From Oleidesulfovibrio alaskensis DSM 16109 (GTDB taxonomy: Bacteria > Desulfobacterota > Desulfovibrionia > Desulfovibrionales > Desulfovibrionaceae): a DNA stretch of 64,000 bases. Shown piece by piece: positions 16,739 to 24,475 of this stretch. Where the stretch lies: NCBI RefSeq assembly GCF_000482745.1, contig NZ_AXWQ01000004.1, forward strand, positions 124,001 through 188,000, given 5' to 3'. The notes under the pieces were generated by a model. It ran no database searches, was not told the origin of the DNA, and saw only the letters and a list, made by a program, of their open reading frames with translations. Every line of letters begins with the position of its first letter. Position 1 is the first letter of the stretch. The translations under genes were made by a program, and so were the position numbers.

Positions 16739-17692
16739 ATGAGTCTCAGCAGGCGTAATTTTGTAAAACTGTGCACAGGCACAGTGGCGGGCTTTGGGGT
16801 ATCCCAGATGTTCCATCCCGCAATTCGCGACGCACTGGCTGATACGCTGAAAGGCGACCGTCCGCCCGTGCTCTGGCTGCAGGGTCAGGGCTGTACCGGG
16901 TGCTCGGTCTCGCTGCTCAACAGCGTCCACCCCAGCATCAAGGACGTTCTTCTTGATGTGATCAGTCTTGAGTTCCACCCCACGGTCATGGCGTGGGAAG
17001 GTGAACACGCCATCGAACACATGATGAAGATCGCAGAGAAGTACGAAGGCAAGTTCTTTGTGGTTGTTGAAGGTTCCATTCCGCTTGCTGCGGACGGCAA
17101 ATACTGCATCATCGGCGATATAGACCACAAAGAAATCTCCATCGCCGACGCCATGCGCGACATCGCCGCAAAATCCGCTGCTGTTCTTGCAGTGGGCACC
17201 TGTGCAGCCTACGGCGGCATTCCCGCGGCCGAAGGCAACCTGACCGAAGCAGTTTCCGTTCAGCAGTTCTTTGAGCAGGAAGGCATAAAAACTCCTGTTG
17301 TCAATATTCCCGGCTGTCCGCCCCACCCCGACTGGATTGTGGGTACGGTCGTAGTCGCGCTTGACGCCATCAAAAAGCACGGCCTGCAGGGCGGTCTGGG
17401 CGAAGTTGTCAAGCTGCTCGATGGTGACGGACGCCCCACTCCCTTCTACGGTACAAACATCCACGACAACTGTCCGTACCTGCCGCAGTTTGAAGAATAC
17501 GTCATGTCTGAAACATTTACTCAGAAAGACGGCTGCCGGTACGAACTGGGATGTAAAGGCCCCTCCACCATGGCAGACTGCTACAAGCGCAAATGGAACA
17601 ACGGCGTCAACTGGTGCATCAGCAACGCTGTCTGCATCGGCTGTGTGGAACCCGACTTCCCCGACGGCAAGTCCCCGTTCTACGAGTCTTAA
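16739..17692 (+). CDS. hysB: Periplasmic [NiFeSe] hydrogenase, small subunit
   Basis: 317 aa from the ATG at 16739, preceded by AAGGAGG with 5 nt spacing. It starts with a twin-arginine signal (SRRNFVK, RR at 5-6) that should export the folded heterodimer through Tat. The proximal-cluster motif GCTGCS is at about 51-56. Later motifs include GTCAAYGGIPAAEG, IPGCPPHPDW, ELGCKGPSTMADC and CIGCVEPDFPD, which supply the cysteines for three Fe-S clusters. It passes electrons between the active site in HysA and periplasmic type I cytochrome c3. hysA follows after 32 nt. The pairing with a Sec-containing large subunit identifies it as HysB. Confidence 0.96.
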   Translation: MSLSRRNFVKLCTGTVAGFGVSQMFHPAIRDALADTLKGDRPPVLWLQGQGCTGCSVSLLNSVHPSIKDVLLDVISLEFHPTVMAWEGEHAIEHMMKIAEKYEGKFFVVVEGSIPLAADGKYCIIGDIDHKEISIADAMRDIAAKSAAVLAVGTCAAYGGIPAAEGNLTEAVSVQQFFEQEGIKTPVVNIPGCPPHPDWIVGTVVVALDAIKKHGLQGGLGEVVKLLDGDGRPTPFYGTNIHDNCPYLPQFEEYVMSETFTQKDGCRYELGCKGPSTMADCYKRKWNNGVNWCISNAVCIGCVEPDFPDGKSPFYES

Positions 17693-17724
17693 CAAGCGCT
17701 TGACCAACATCAGGAGGAGACCAC

Positions 17725-19254
17725 ATGTCTGGTTGCACGAATAAAATGGCAGCCGGTGGCGTGAGTGGCAAAACTAAAATTGCCATCGACCCGGTTACCA
17801 GAATCGAAGGCCACCTGAAGGCCGAAGTCGTCGTGGAAGGGGGCAAAGTCGTTGACGCCCACATTTCCGGCGGCATGTTCCGAGGCTTTGAGAACATTCT
17901 GCGCGGGCGCGATCCGCGCGATGCGTCTCAGATTGTACAGCGTATCTGCGGCGTATGCCCCACTGCACACTCGACCGCTTCGGTCATGGCTCTGGATAAG
18001 GCTTTCGGTGTAAAGGTGACCACAAACGGCCGCCTGACCAGAAACCTGATTCTGGGTGCCAACTACATGCAGTCGCATATTCTGCATTTCTATCATCTGG
18101 CCGCACTGGACTTTGTGCAGGGGCCGGAAACCGCACCTTTTGTCCCCCGCTTCAAAAATCCCGACCTGCGCCTGCCTTCCGCTGTGAATCAGGTGGCTGT
18201 CGACCAGTATCTTGAAGCACTTGAAGTCCGCCGCATCTGCCACGAAATGGTGGCCATTTTCGGCGGCAGAATGCCTCACGTACAGGGTCAGGTTGTAGGC
18301 GGCACCACAGAAATTCCCACCAAGGAAGCTCTTGTCGAATACGCAGCCCGCTTCAAAAAAGTACGCAAATTCGTGGAAGAAAAATACGTTCCCGTTGTGT
18401 ACCTTGTGGGCAGCGTCTACAAAGACCTTTTCGCTTTCGGTCAGGGCTACAAGAACTGCGTCGCTTTCGGCGTGTTCCCGCTCAATGACGAAGGCACCGA
18501 ATTCGCCCTGAAGCCCGGCGTATACATGGATGGTGAGGACAAGCCCTTTGATGCCCGCCTCATCAAGGAATACGTCAAATACAGCTGGTTCGACGACAGC
18601 ACAACCGGCCTGCACTACACTGAAGGCCAGACCATACCTGACCCCGAAAAGCCCGGCGCATACAGCTTCGTCAAGGCTCCCCGCTACAACGGCAAGCCCT
18701 GTGAAGTGGGCCCGCTGGCCCGTATGTGGGTGGCCAACCCCGAACTGAGCCCCATGGGCCAGAAGATGCTCAAGGAACACTACGGCATCGACGCCAAGCG
18801 CTTCCGCGATATCGGTGCCGAAGCCGCCTTTTCGCTGATGGGCCGCCACGTGGCCCGCGCAGAAGAAACCTGGCTGACCACCAACTACATAGAGCGCTGG
18901 CTCAAGGAAGTGGTGCCGGGAGCTGAAACCTACGTGCCTTCCGAAATTCCCGAACAGGCCGAAGGAACGGGCTTCACCGAAGCTCCCCGCGGTTCGCTGC
19001 TGCACTACATCGACATCAAGGATTCGGTGATCAGCAACTACCAGATAGTCTCTGCCACACTGTGGAACTGCAACCCCCGTGACGACATGGGCAACCGCGG
19101 TCCCGTGGAAGAAGCTCTCATAGGCACCCCCGTGCCGGATCTGGAAAACCCGGTGAACATCGCGCGGCTCATACGCGCGTTTGACCCGTGACTGGGCTGC
19201 GCCGTGCACGTGCTGCACGCAGAGTCCGGTAAGGTTTCCGTAGTCGAATTCTAG
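17725..19254 (+). CDS. hysA: Periplasmic [NiFeSe] hydrogenase, large subunit (selenoprotein, UGA = Sec489)
   Basis: 509 codons when the in-frame TGA at 19189-19191 is read as selenocysteine; ordinary translation would stop at residue 488. The N-terminal nickel motif RICGVCPTAH has Cys75 and Cys78. The C-terminal motif is D-P-U-L-G-C-A-V-H with Sec489 and Cys492, the position where [NiFe] enzymes have Cys. His495 precedes a 14-residue tail ending VVEF that HysD should remove after nickel insertion. A hairpin starting 11 nt after the UGA is a suitable bacterial SECIS. The protein begins MSGC with no signal peptide and is exported with HysB. An AGGAGG site precedes the ATG. It oxidises H2 for sulfate reduction and tolerates oxygen exposure better than [NiFe] forms, a family property. 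Confidence 0.97.
19189..19219 (+). promoter_or_regulatory. Selenocysteine codon and SECIS-like hairpin in hysA
   Basis: TGA at 19189-19191 is followed by the hairpin CGTGCA-CGTGC-TGCACG at 19203-19219: 6-bp stem, 5-nt loop with G and U in the loop. Distance and shape fit bacterial SECIS elements bound by SelB. The reading frame after TGA continues the hydrogenase C-terminal motif, which is strong evidence of decoding. Confidence 0.88.
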
Positions 19255-19276
19255 TCGGATACGCACCTTGCTTCGT

Positions 19277-19298
19277 AAGGGGCCTTCGGGCCCCTTTT
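19277..19298 (+). terminator. Intrinsic terminator after hysA
   Basis: AAGGGGCC-TTCG-GGCCCCTT, 8-bp arms closed by a UUCG tetraloop, followed by a short T run. It separates hysBA from hysD, so structural genes may be expressed more than the protease. Confidence 0.88.
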
Positions 19299-19384
19299 CT
19301 GTTACCCCGCTGCGGCGTCCGCAGGCTTGCCATGTGGCCGCCGGAAAAGCTACAACCGGCAAAACACAAGACGAAGGAGCACAC

Positions 19385-19855
19385 ATGCCCCGACTGCTGG
19401 TACTGGGAATCGGCAACAACCTGCTTACTGACGACGGTGTCGGTGTTTTTGCGGCTGAAGCACTTCTGAAAGAAAGCTGGCCCGAGAATGTCACCATCAT
19501 GGACGGCGGCACTTTTACGCAGGATATTTTCTACCTGTTCGAAGGATACGACAGGCTGCTGGTGCTTGATGTGATCCATGCCGGCCATCCCCCCGGAACA
19601 ATTTACCGGCTCACCGAAGACGACCTGATTCAGAAGGACAGCCAGCGGCTTTCCATACATGACGTTGACCTCATAGATTCGCTGAAAATGGCGGAACTGC
19701 GAGGCAAACGCCCGCGCCTGCAGGTTGTCGGCATGGAACCCAAAGACATCACCACATGGAATATCGGACTTTCGGAACCATGCAGAAACAGTTTTGAAAA
19801 TTTTCTTGACGCCGCAAGGCAGGACATACGCGCCATAATTGAAGAGATGGGCTGA
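19385..19855 (+). CDS. hysD: [NiFeSe] hydrogenase maturation endopeptidase
   Basis: 156 aa from the ATG at 19385, preceded by GAAGGAG. It belongs to the HybD/HyaD family: VLGIGNNLLTDDGVGVFAAE with the first nickel-sensing acidic residue, VLDVIHAGHPPGTIYRL with the second Asp, and SIHDVDLIDSLKMAEL with the conserved His. The protease checks nickel in the large subunit and clips the C-terminal tail after His. Its position directly after hysA suggests it serves HysA (inference). A terminator follows. Confidence 0.92.
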   Translation: MPRLLVLGIGNNLLTDDGVGVFAAEALLKESWPENVTIMDGGTFTQDIFYLFEGYDRLLVLDVIHAGHPPGTIYRLTEDDLIQKDSQRLSIHDVDLIDSLKMAELRGKRPRLQVVGMEPKDITTWNIGLSEPCRNSFENFLDAARQDIRAIIEEMG

Positions 19856-19877
19856 TACGCCCGCTACCTGACTTTAC

Positions 19878-19912
19878 AGGCTGTTTTCCCAGAGAAAACA
19901 GCCTTTTTCTTT
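19878..19912 (+). terminator. Intrinsic terminator after hysD
   Basis: AGGCTGTTTTC / GAAAACAGCCT, 11-bp arms, 5-nt loop, then TTTTCTTTT. Confidence 0.93.
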
Positions 19913-20230
19913 TACCGGCTGGTTACCCGCACAGTGTAGCTACCCATCGGTAACACGCTTTTTTCCGCCATCATCCGCTTTTCCGATACAACGCCGATGC
20001 TGAATACGCAGATTCAATTTGAAACAAAAATCAGAACCATGTTATCGCTTTAGCGAAAAGCATCTTTCGTGAATCACACAGAGGCGCTTTTCCGCGGTCC
20101 GGCCTCCGGCACACAGTGCGCCACAGGGACGCAAGGAGGCATCGGAGCGAATCTGCAAATGATTGCAACGCAATCAGGGCAATAGTGCTCCTGCAGATCT
20201 GATCCTTTCATTGCAGTAAGGAGGTTTCGT
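19913..20230 (+). promoter_or_regulatory. Intergenic region before hynBA; possible weak promoter
   Basis: About 320 bp without a gene. TTGAAA at 20019-20024 with TTATCG 17 nt later is a weak sigma-70 candidate. TCGCT-TT-AGCGA near 20044 is a small dyad. AAGGAGG immediately precedes hynB. No stronger signal is visible. Confidence 0.3.
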
Positions 20231-21184
20231 ATGAAGTTTTCTGTGGGTCTCGGCAAAGAGGGCGCAGAAGAGCGGTTGGCAAGCCGCGGCGTATCACGTC
20301 GTGACTTCCTTAAATTCTGTTCCACCGTGGCCGTGGCCATGGGCATGGGGCCGGCTTTTGCGCCGGAAGTGGCCCGCGCCCTGACATCGGGTAAACGGCC
20401 TTCGGTGGTGTACCTGCACAATGCCGAATGCACAGGCTGCTCGGAGTCTGTGCTGCGCGCATTCAACCCCTACATCGACGAACTGCTGCTGGACACCATT
20501 TCGCTGGACTATCACGAAACCATAATGGCAGCTGCAGGCCATGCCGCCGAAGAAGCGCTGCATCAGGCAGTACACGCTCCCGACGGATTCGTCGCCATTG
20601 TGGAAGGAGCCCTGCCGGTCAAGGACAACGGCATATACGGTATGGTCGGCGGCAGAACCATGCTTGACATATGCTCCGACATCCTGCCCAGGGCAAAGGC
20701 CGTCATAGCCTACGGCACCTGTGCCACGTTCGGCGGTGTGCAGGCGGCCGCCCCCAACCCCACCGGCGCAAAAGGCATCAACGATGCACTGGCCGAGTTG
20801 GGTGTCAATGCCGTCAATATCTCCGGCTGCCCGCCCAACCCCTTTAACCTTGTGGGCACCATCGTCCACTACCTCCACCATGGCACCATTCCCGAACTTG
20901 ATTCTCAAAACCGCCCCCTCATGTTCTTCGGCAAATCGGTGCATGAGCAATGCCCGCGCCTGAAGCATTTCGACGCCGGAGAATTCGCTCCGTCCTTCGA
21001 TTCAGAAGAAGCCCGCAAAGGGTGGTGTCTGTACGAACTGGGCTGCAAGGGTCCCATGACCATGAATAACTGCCCCAAAATCAAGTTCAACCAGACCAAC
21101 TGGCCTGTTGATGCCGGCCACCCCTGCATCGGCTGCAGCGAACCTGATTTCTGGGATGCCATGAGCCCGTTCTACGAAATGTAG
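20231..21184 (+). CDS. hynB: Periplasmic [NiFe] hydrogenase, small subunit
   Basis: 317 aa with a twin-arginine signal (VSRRDFLKFC, RR at 23-24). The proximal cluster motif is ECTGCS (about 66-71), followed by YGTCATFGGVQAA, ISGCPPNPFNL, ELGCKGPMTMNNC and CIGCSEPDFWD, the cysteine set for two [4Fe-4S] and one [3Fe-4S] cluster. It carries electrons from the HynA active site to cytochrome c3 in the periplasm. AAGGAGG stands 7 nt before the ATG. hynA follows after 56 nt. It is the non-selenium counterpart of hysB. Confidence 0.96.
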   Translation: MKFSVGLGKEGAEERLASRGVSRRDFLKFCSTVAVAMGMGPAFAPEVARALTSGKRPSVVYLHNAECTGCSESVLRAFNPYIDELLLDTISLDYHETIMAAAGHAAEEALHQAVHAPDGFVAIVEGALPVKDNGIYGMVGGRTMLDICSDILPRAKAVIAYGTCATFGGVQAAAPNPTGAKGINDALAELGVNAVNISGCPPNPFNLVGTIVHYLHHGTIPELDSQNRPLMFFGKSVHEQCPRLKHFDAGEFAPSFDSEEARKGWCLYELGCKGPMTMNNCPKIKFNQTNWPVDAGHPCIGCSEPDFWDAMSPFYEM

Positions 21185-21240
21185 CGCAGGCCGGTACCGA
21201 AACGAATTGAACGCACTATAGCTTCAGAAGAGGAATCAAT

Positions 21241-22947
21241 ATGAGCGGTTGCAGAGCAAAAACAGCCCCCGCCGGAATTCCGGTCACGCCCAAGAGCGAC
21301 TACAGCGGTCCCATTGTAGTGGACCCGATTACACGCATCGAAGGGCACCTGCGCATTGAGGTGGAGGTTGAAAACGGCCGTATTAAAAATGCCTGGAGCA
21401 GTTCACAGCTGTTCCGCGGACTCGAAATAATCCTCAAAGGACGCGACCCTCGCGACGCACAGCACTTCACTCAGCGCTCATGCGGTGTTTGCACCTATGT
21501 CCATGCCCTTGCCTCCACCCGCTGCGTGGACAACGCCGTGGGAGTGCGCATTCCCAAAAACGCAACGCTGATCCGCAACATGGTGCTGGCCGCGCAGTAT
21601 ATGCATGATCATATCGTGCACTTCTATCATCTGCATGCGCTGGACTGGGTGGATGTAACCAACGCACTTAAAGCCGACCCCGCTAAAGCCGCCAAGCTGG
21701 CGAACACCATCTCGCCGCGCAAAACCACGGCCGCTGACCTTAAAGCCGTACAGGAACGCCTGACCAAGTTTGTAGAAAGCGGCCAGCTCGGCCCCTTCAC
21801 CAATGCCTACTTCCTCGGCGGGCATCCGTCTTACTATCTTGAGCCCGAAGTGGACCTCATTGCCACTGCCCACTATCTGGAGGCCCTGCGTCTGCAGGTG
21901 AAAGCCGCCAGGGCCATGGCTGTGTTCGGTGCCAAAAACCCGCACACCCAGTTCACCGACGTAGGCGGTGTGACCTGCTATGCCGCACTGACCCCCGAAC
22001 GCATTGCAGAGTTCACTGCTCTGTGGAAAGAAACAAAAGCATTCATCGACGAAGTATACATTCCGGACCTGCTGGCAGTGGCCGGTTCGTACAAAGACTG
22101 GTCGGCCATCGGCGGTACCAGCAACTTCCTCACCTTCGGCGAGTTCCCCACAGATGAATACGACCTGAACAGCCGTTTCTTCCCGCAGGGAGCCATCTTC
22201 AACCGCGACCTCTCGGCGGTGAAGGATTTCGACCCTTCGAGCATCATGGAGCATGTGCGCTACAGCTGGTATGAAGGCGACAAAGCGCACCACCCCTATG
22301 AAGGCGTGACCGAACCCAAATACACCGGCCTGCGGGGCGAAAACGACCGCTACTCGTGGATGAAAGCCCCCCGCTATCTTGAAGAGCCCATGGAAACGGG
22401 CCCGCTTGCACAGGTGCTTACCGCCTATGCCCGCGGCCACAAAGAAACAAAAGCGCTTGTTGACATGGTGCTGGGCAAACTGGGCGTGGGACCGGAAGCT
22501 CTCTTCTCCACGCTGGGACGCACCGCCGCACGAGGCATTGAAACCGCCATCATCGCCGAAAAAACAGGTCAGATGATCAACGAGTTGAAAGACAACATTG
22601 CCTCGGGTGACACGACGATCTACGAACCGTGGGAAATGCCCGACGAAGCGGAAGGTGTCGGATTTGTCACCGCACCGCGCGGCGCTCTGTCGCATTGGAT
22701 CAAAATCCGTGAAGGCAAAATTGAAAACTTCCAGCTCGTGGTTCCTTCCACGTGGTCGCTGGGCCCGCGCTGTGCCAACGGCAAGCTGAGCCCTGTGGAA
22801 GAAGCGCTGGTGGGCACCCCCGTTGCCGACCCCAAACGTCCTGTGGAAATCCTGCGTACCGTGCATTCGTTTGACCCCTGCATCGCCTGCGGCGTGCACG
22901 TCATCGATTCGCAGACCAACGGGGTGCATAAGTTCAAAGTGCTGTAA
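21241..22947 (+). CDS. hynA: Periplasmic [NiFe] hydrogenase, large subunit
   Basis: 568 aa. The N-terminal motif RSCGVCTYVHA holds Cys81 and Cys84, and the C-terminal DPCIACGVH holds Cys547 and Cys550; these bind the Ni-Fe(CN)2CO centre. Thus all four ligands are Cys, unlike HysA. The 15 residues after His553 should be cut off by the maturation protease. RIEGHLRIEVEVEN is the usual early motif. Like HysA it starts MSGC and lacks its own signal, being exported with HynB. AGAGGAA precedes the ATG. Confidence 0.97.
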   Translation: MSGCRAKTAPAGIPVTPKSDYSGPIVVDPITRIEGHLRIEVEVENGRIKNAWSSSQLFRGLEIILKGRDPRDAQHFTQRSCGVCTYVHALASTRCVDNAVGVRIPKNATLIRNMVLAAQYMHDHIVHFYHLHALDWVDVTNALKADPAKAAKLANTISPRKTTAADLKAVQERLTKFVESGQLGPFTNAYFLGGHPSYYLEPEVDLIATAHYLEALRLQVKAARAMAVFGAKNPHTQFTDVGGVTCYAALTPERIAEFTALWKETKAFIDEVYIPDLLAVAGSYKDWSAIGGTSNFLTFGEFPTDEYDLNSRFFPQGAIFNRDLSAVKDFDPSSIMEHVRYSWYEGDKAHHPYEGVTEPKYTGLRGENDRYSWMKAPRYLEEPMETGPLAQVLTAYARGHKETKALVDMVLGKLGVGPEALFSTLGRTAARGIETAIIAEKTGQMINELKDNIASGDTTIYEPWEMPDEAEGVGFVTAPRGALSHWIKIREGKIENFQLVVPSTWSLGPRCANGKLSPVEEALVGTPVADPKRPVEILRTVHSFDPCIACGVHVIDSQTNGVHKFKVL

Positions 22948-22972
22948 TTTTGCAGCGAAACAGCAAAATGAG

Positions 22973-23006
22973 AGGGAGCCCGGCCTTGCGCTGGACTCCC
23001 TTTTTT
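22973..23006 (+). terminator. Terminator or attenuator between hynA and its protease gene
   Basis: AGGGAG ... CTCCCT with further imperfect inner pairing, followed by six T. It leaves only about 12 nt before the next start codon, so it probably lowers expression of the protease relative to the subunits. Confidence 0.75.
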
Positions 23007-23017
23007 CCCTATAGTGG

Positions 23018-23515
23018 ATGTGTATGGAGCAGACAAAACGCATACTTGTTCTGGGCGTCGGCAACATATTGTACACCGACGAAGGGCTGGGAGTCCGCGC
23101 AGTGGAATCCCTCATGGACCGTTATGAGTTTTCAGACAACATTACTCTTATGGATGGCGGCACACTGGGCATCAAGCTTATGGACGCCATCATGAGCTGC
23201 GAACAGCTGATTGTGGTTGACGCCGTACTGGGCGGCGATGCTCCGGGCTCAGTCTACCGGCTGACCGGCGAAGACCTGCGCAAAAGTCTCGGCTTCAATG
23301 ATTCCATGCATCAGACCGACCTTGTGGATACGCTTATATACTGCGAAATTGCGGGCAACCGGCCGCAGGCAGTTGTCATAGGCATGGAGCCGTATGACTA
23401 CCAATCCATGGGAACGGAGCTTTCAGCCACTGTGGCAGAACGCCTGCCCGCAATGTGCGAGATTGTGCTCAAAGAGGTTTCCGATCATGGCGGCAGGTGG
23501 TCCGCCAGAACATAA
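23018..23515 (+). CDS. hynC: Hydrogenase maturation endopeptidase (HynC/HyaD type)
   Basis: 165 aa from ATG 23018; ATG 23024 (MEQTKRILVLG) is equally possible because neither has a clear ribosome site. The family pattern matches HysD: VLGVGNILYTDEGLGVRAVE, VVDAVLGGDAPGSVYRL and SMHQTDLVDTLIYCEI. It should process the HynA precursor. Adjacent to hypC (18 nt) and downstream of hynA. Confidence 0.9.
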   Translation: MCMEQTKRILVLGVGNILYTDEGLGVRAVESLMDRYEFSDNITLMDGGTLGIKLMDAIMSCEQLIVVDAVLGGDAPGSVYRLTGEDLRKSLGFNDSMHQTDLVDTLIYCEIAGNRPQAVVIGMEPYDYQSMGTELSATVAERLPAMCEIVLKEVSDHGGRWSART

Positions 23516-23533
23516 CAGAAGGGGGAAGACCGC

Positions 23534-23785
23534 ATGTGTCTGGCAATTCCTGCGGAAGTGAACGAGCTGCTTGACGGAGACATGGCCAAGTGCCGTGTGG
23601 GCAAAAGCGACACCTTTGTTAATGTTTCCACAATGCTGCTTGAAGAACCCGCAGCTGTGGGAGATTTTCTCATCGTCCATGCAGGATTTGCCCTGCGCAA
23701 GCTGGACCCCGCAGAAGCACAGGAGAGCCTGCGTCTGCTCCGGCAGATGGCCAACATCGAAGAAGGAACTCCCGGAGGCTTTTAG
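23534..23785 (+). CDS. hypC: Hydrogenase maturation chaperone HypC
   Basis: 83 aa, typical of HypC/HupF. The N-terminal MCLAIP with Cys2 is diagnostic: that cysteine binds iron and the large-subunit precursor while HypD adds CN and CO ligands. The other hyp genes (A, B, D, E, F) are not in the window, so this copy is detached from them. AGAAGGGGGAAGA stands just upstream. It ends 2 nt before the GDSL gene. Confidence 0.94.
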   Translation: MCLAIPAEVNELLDGDMAKCRVGKSDTFVNVSTMLLEEPAAVGDFLIVHAGFALRKLDPAEAQESLRLLRQMANIEEGTPGGF

Positions 23786-23787
23786 CC

Positions 23788-24366
23788 GTGCTTCCGCCTT
23801 TTACCATCCTTGCTCTGGGAGACAGCCTGACTGAAGGTTACGGCCTTCCGGCGGGATGTGCTGTTCCCGATGTTCTCCGGCAGCTGCTGGAAAAATCAGG
23901 TACCCGCGTCCGCATTGTGAATCTGGGGCTTTCCGGCGATACAACAGCAGGCGGCCTCAGAAGACTGCGGGCATGGCTTTCGCGACACCCGGCTCCCCAT
24001 GCCGCCATGGTGGAGCTGGGTGTCAACGATACATTCATGGGACTGGAATACGAAGAAATTGAAGACAACCTTGATGCCATCCTGCAGATATTGACAGCTC
24101 AGGATATTCCGGTCCTTCTTACCTCCATGCCGTTACTTTTTCCCGCACATGAAGAAGACCGAAAGGCGTTTGACGCCATCTATTCAAATCTCGCCGCGCG
24201 TCACCGTGTCATGCTTCACCCCTTTTTTCCCGAGGGCGTTGCGGCAAATCCTGCTCTGAGCCTGCCCGACGGCATTCACCCTGCCCCCGCAGGCGCACAT
24301 GCCATCGCCGAACATCTTCTGCCTGCCGTACAAAAACTGCTGTGCAACGCCGCCGGCAGAGCCTGA
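23788..24366 (+). CDS. GDSL/SGNH esterase (TesA/lysophospholipase-like)
   Basis: 192 aa from a GTG at 23788, with CGGAGG 10 nt upstream. All SGNH blocks are visible: I, LALGDSLTEGYGLPAG (catalytic Ser); II, LGLSGDTTAGGL; III, VELGVNDTFMGLEYE; V, DGIHPAPAGA with the Asp and His. TesA-type enzymes hydrolyse acyl esters, thioesters or lysophospholipids, usually in the periplasm, but here there is no clear signal peptide. Its coupling to hypC is likely positional only. Confidence 0.88.
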   Translation: MLPPFTILALGDSLTEGYGLPAGCAVPDVLRQLLEKSGTRVRIVNLGLSGDTTAGGLRRLRAWLSRHPAPHAAMVELGVNDTFMGLEYEEIEDNLDAILQILTAQDIPVLLTSMPLLFPAHEEDRKAFDAIYSNLAARHRVMLHPFFPEGVAANPALSLPDGIHPAPAGAHAIAEHLLPAVQKLLCNAAGRA

Positions 24367-24475
24367 CAACTCCGCACCGGTGTATGCCTGCACCCTTGAC
24401 TTTACATCACGCTTGCACCATGTTTCGGAGTTTACAACGTTCCGTATCCGATGCTTCCTGAGGAGAAGATTTTAT

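Noticed and set aside
19189..19191. TGA in hysA as a nonsense mutation or pseudogene
   Set aside because: The frame continues with the exact conserved C-terminal motif and a SECIS-like hairpin, at the known Sec position.
17710..19512. 600-codon minus-strand open frame opposite hysA
   Set aside because: Composition is that of a shadow frame; the plus strand carries an unmistakable hydrogenase.
21478..23115. 545-codon minus-strand open frame opposite hynA
   Set aside because: Same reason; no motifs or ribosome site.
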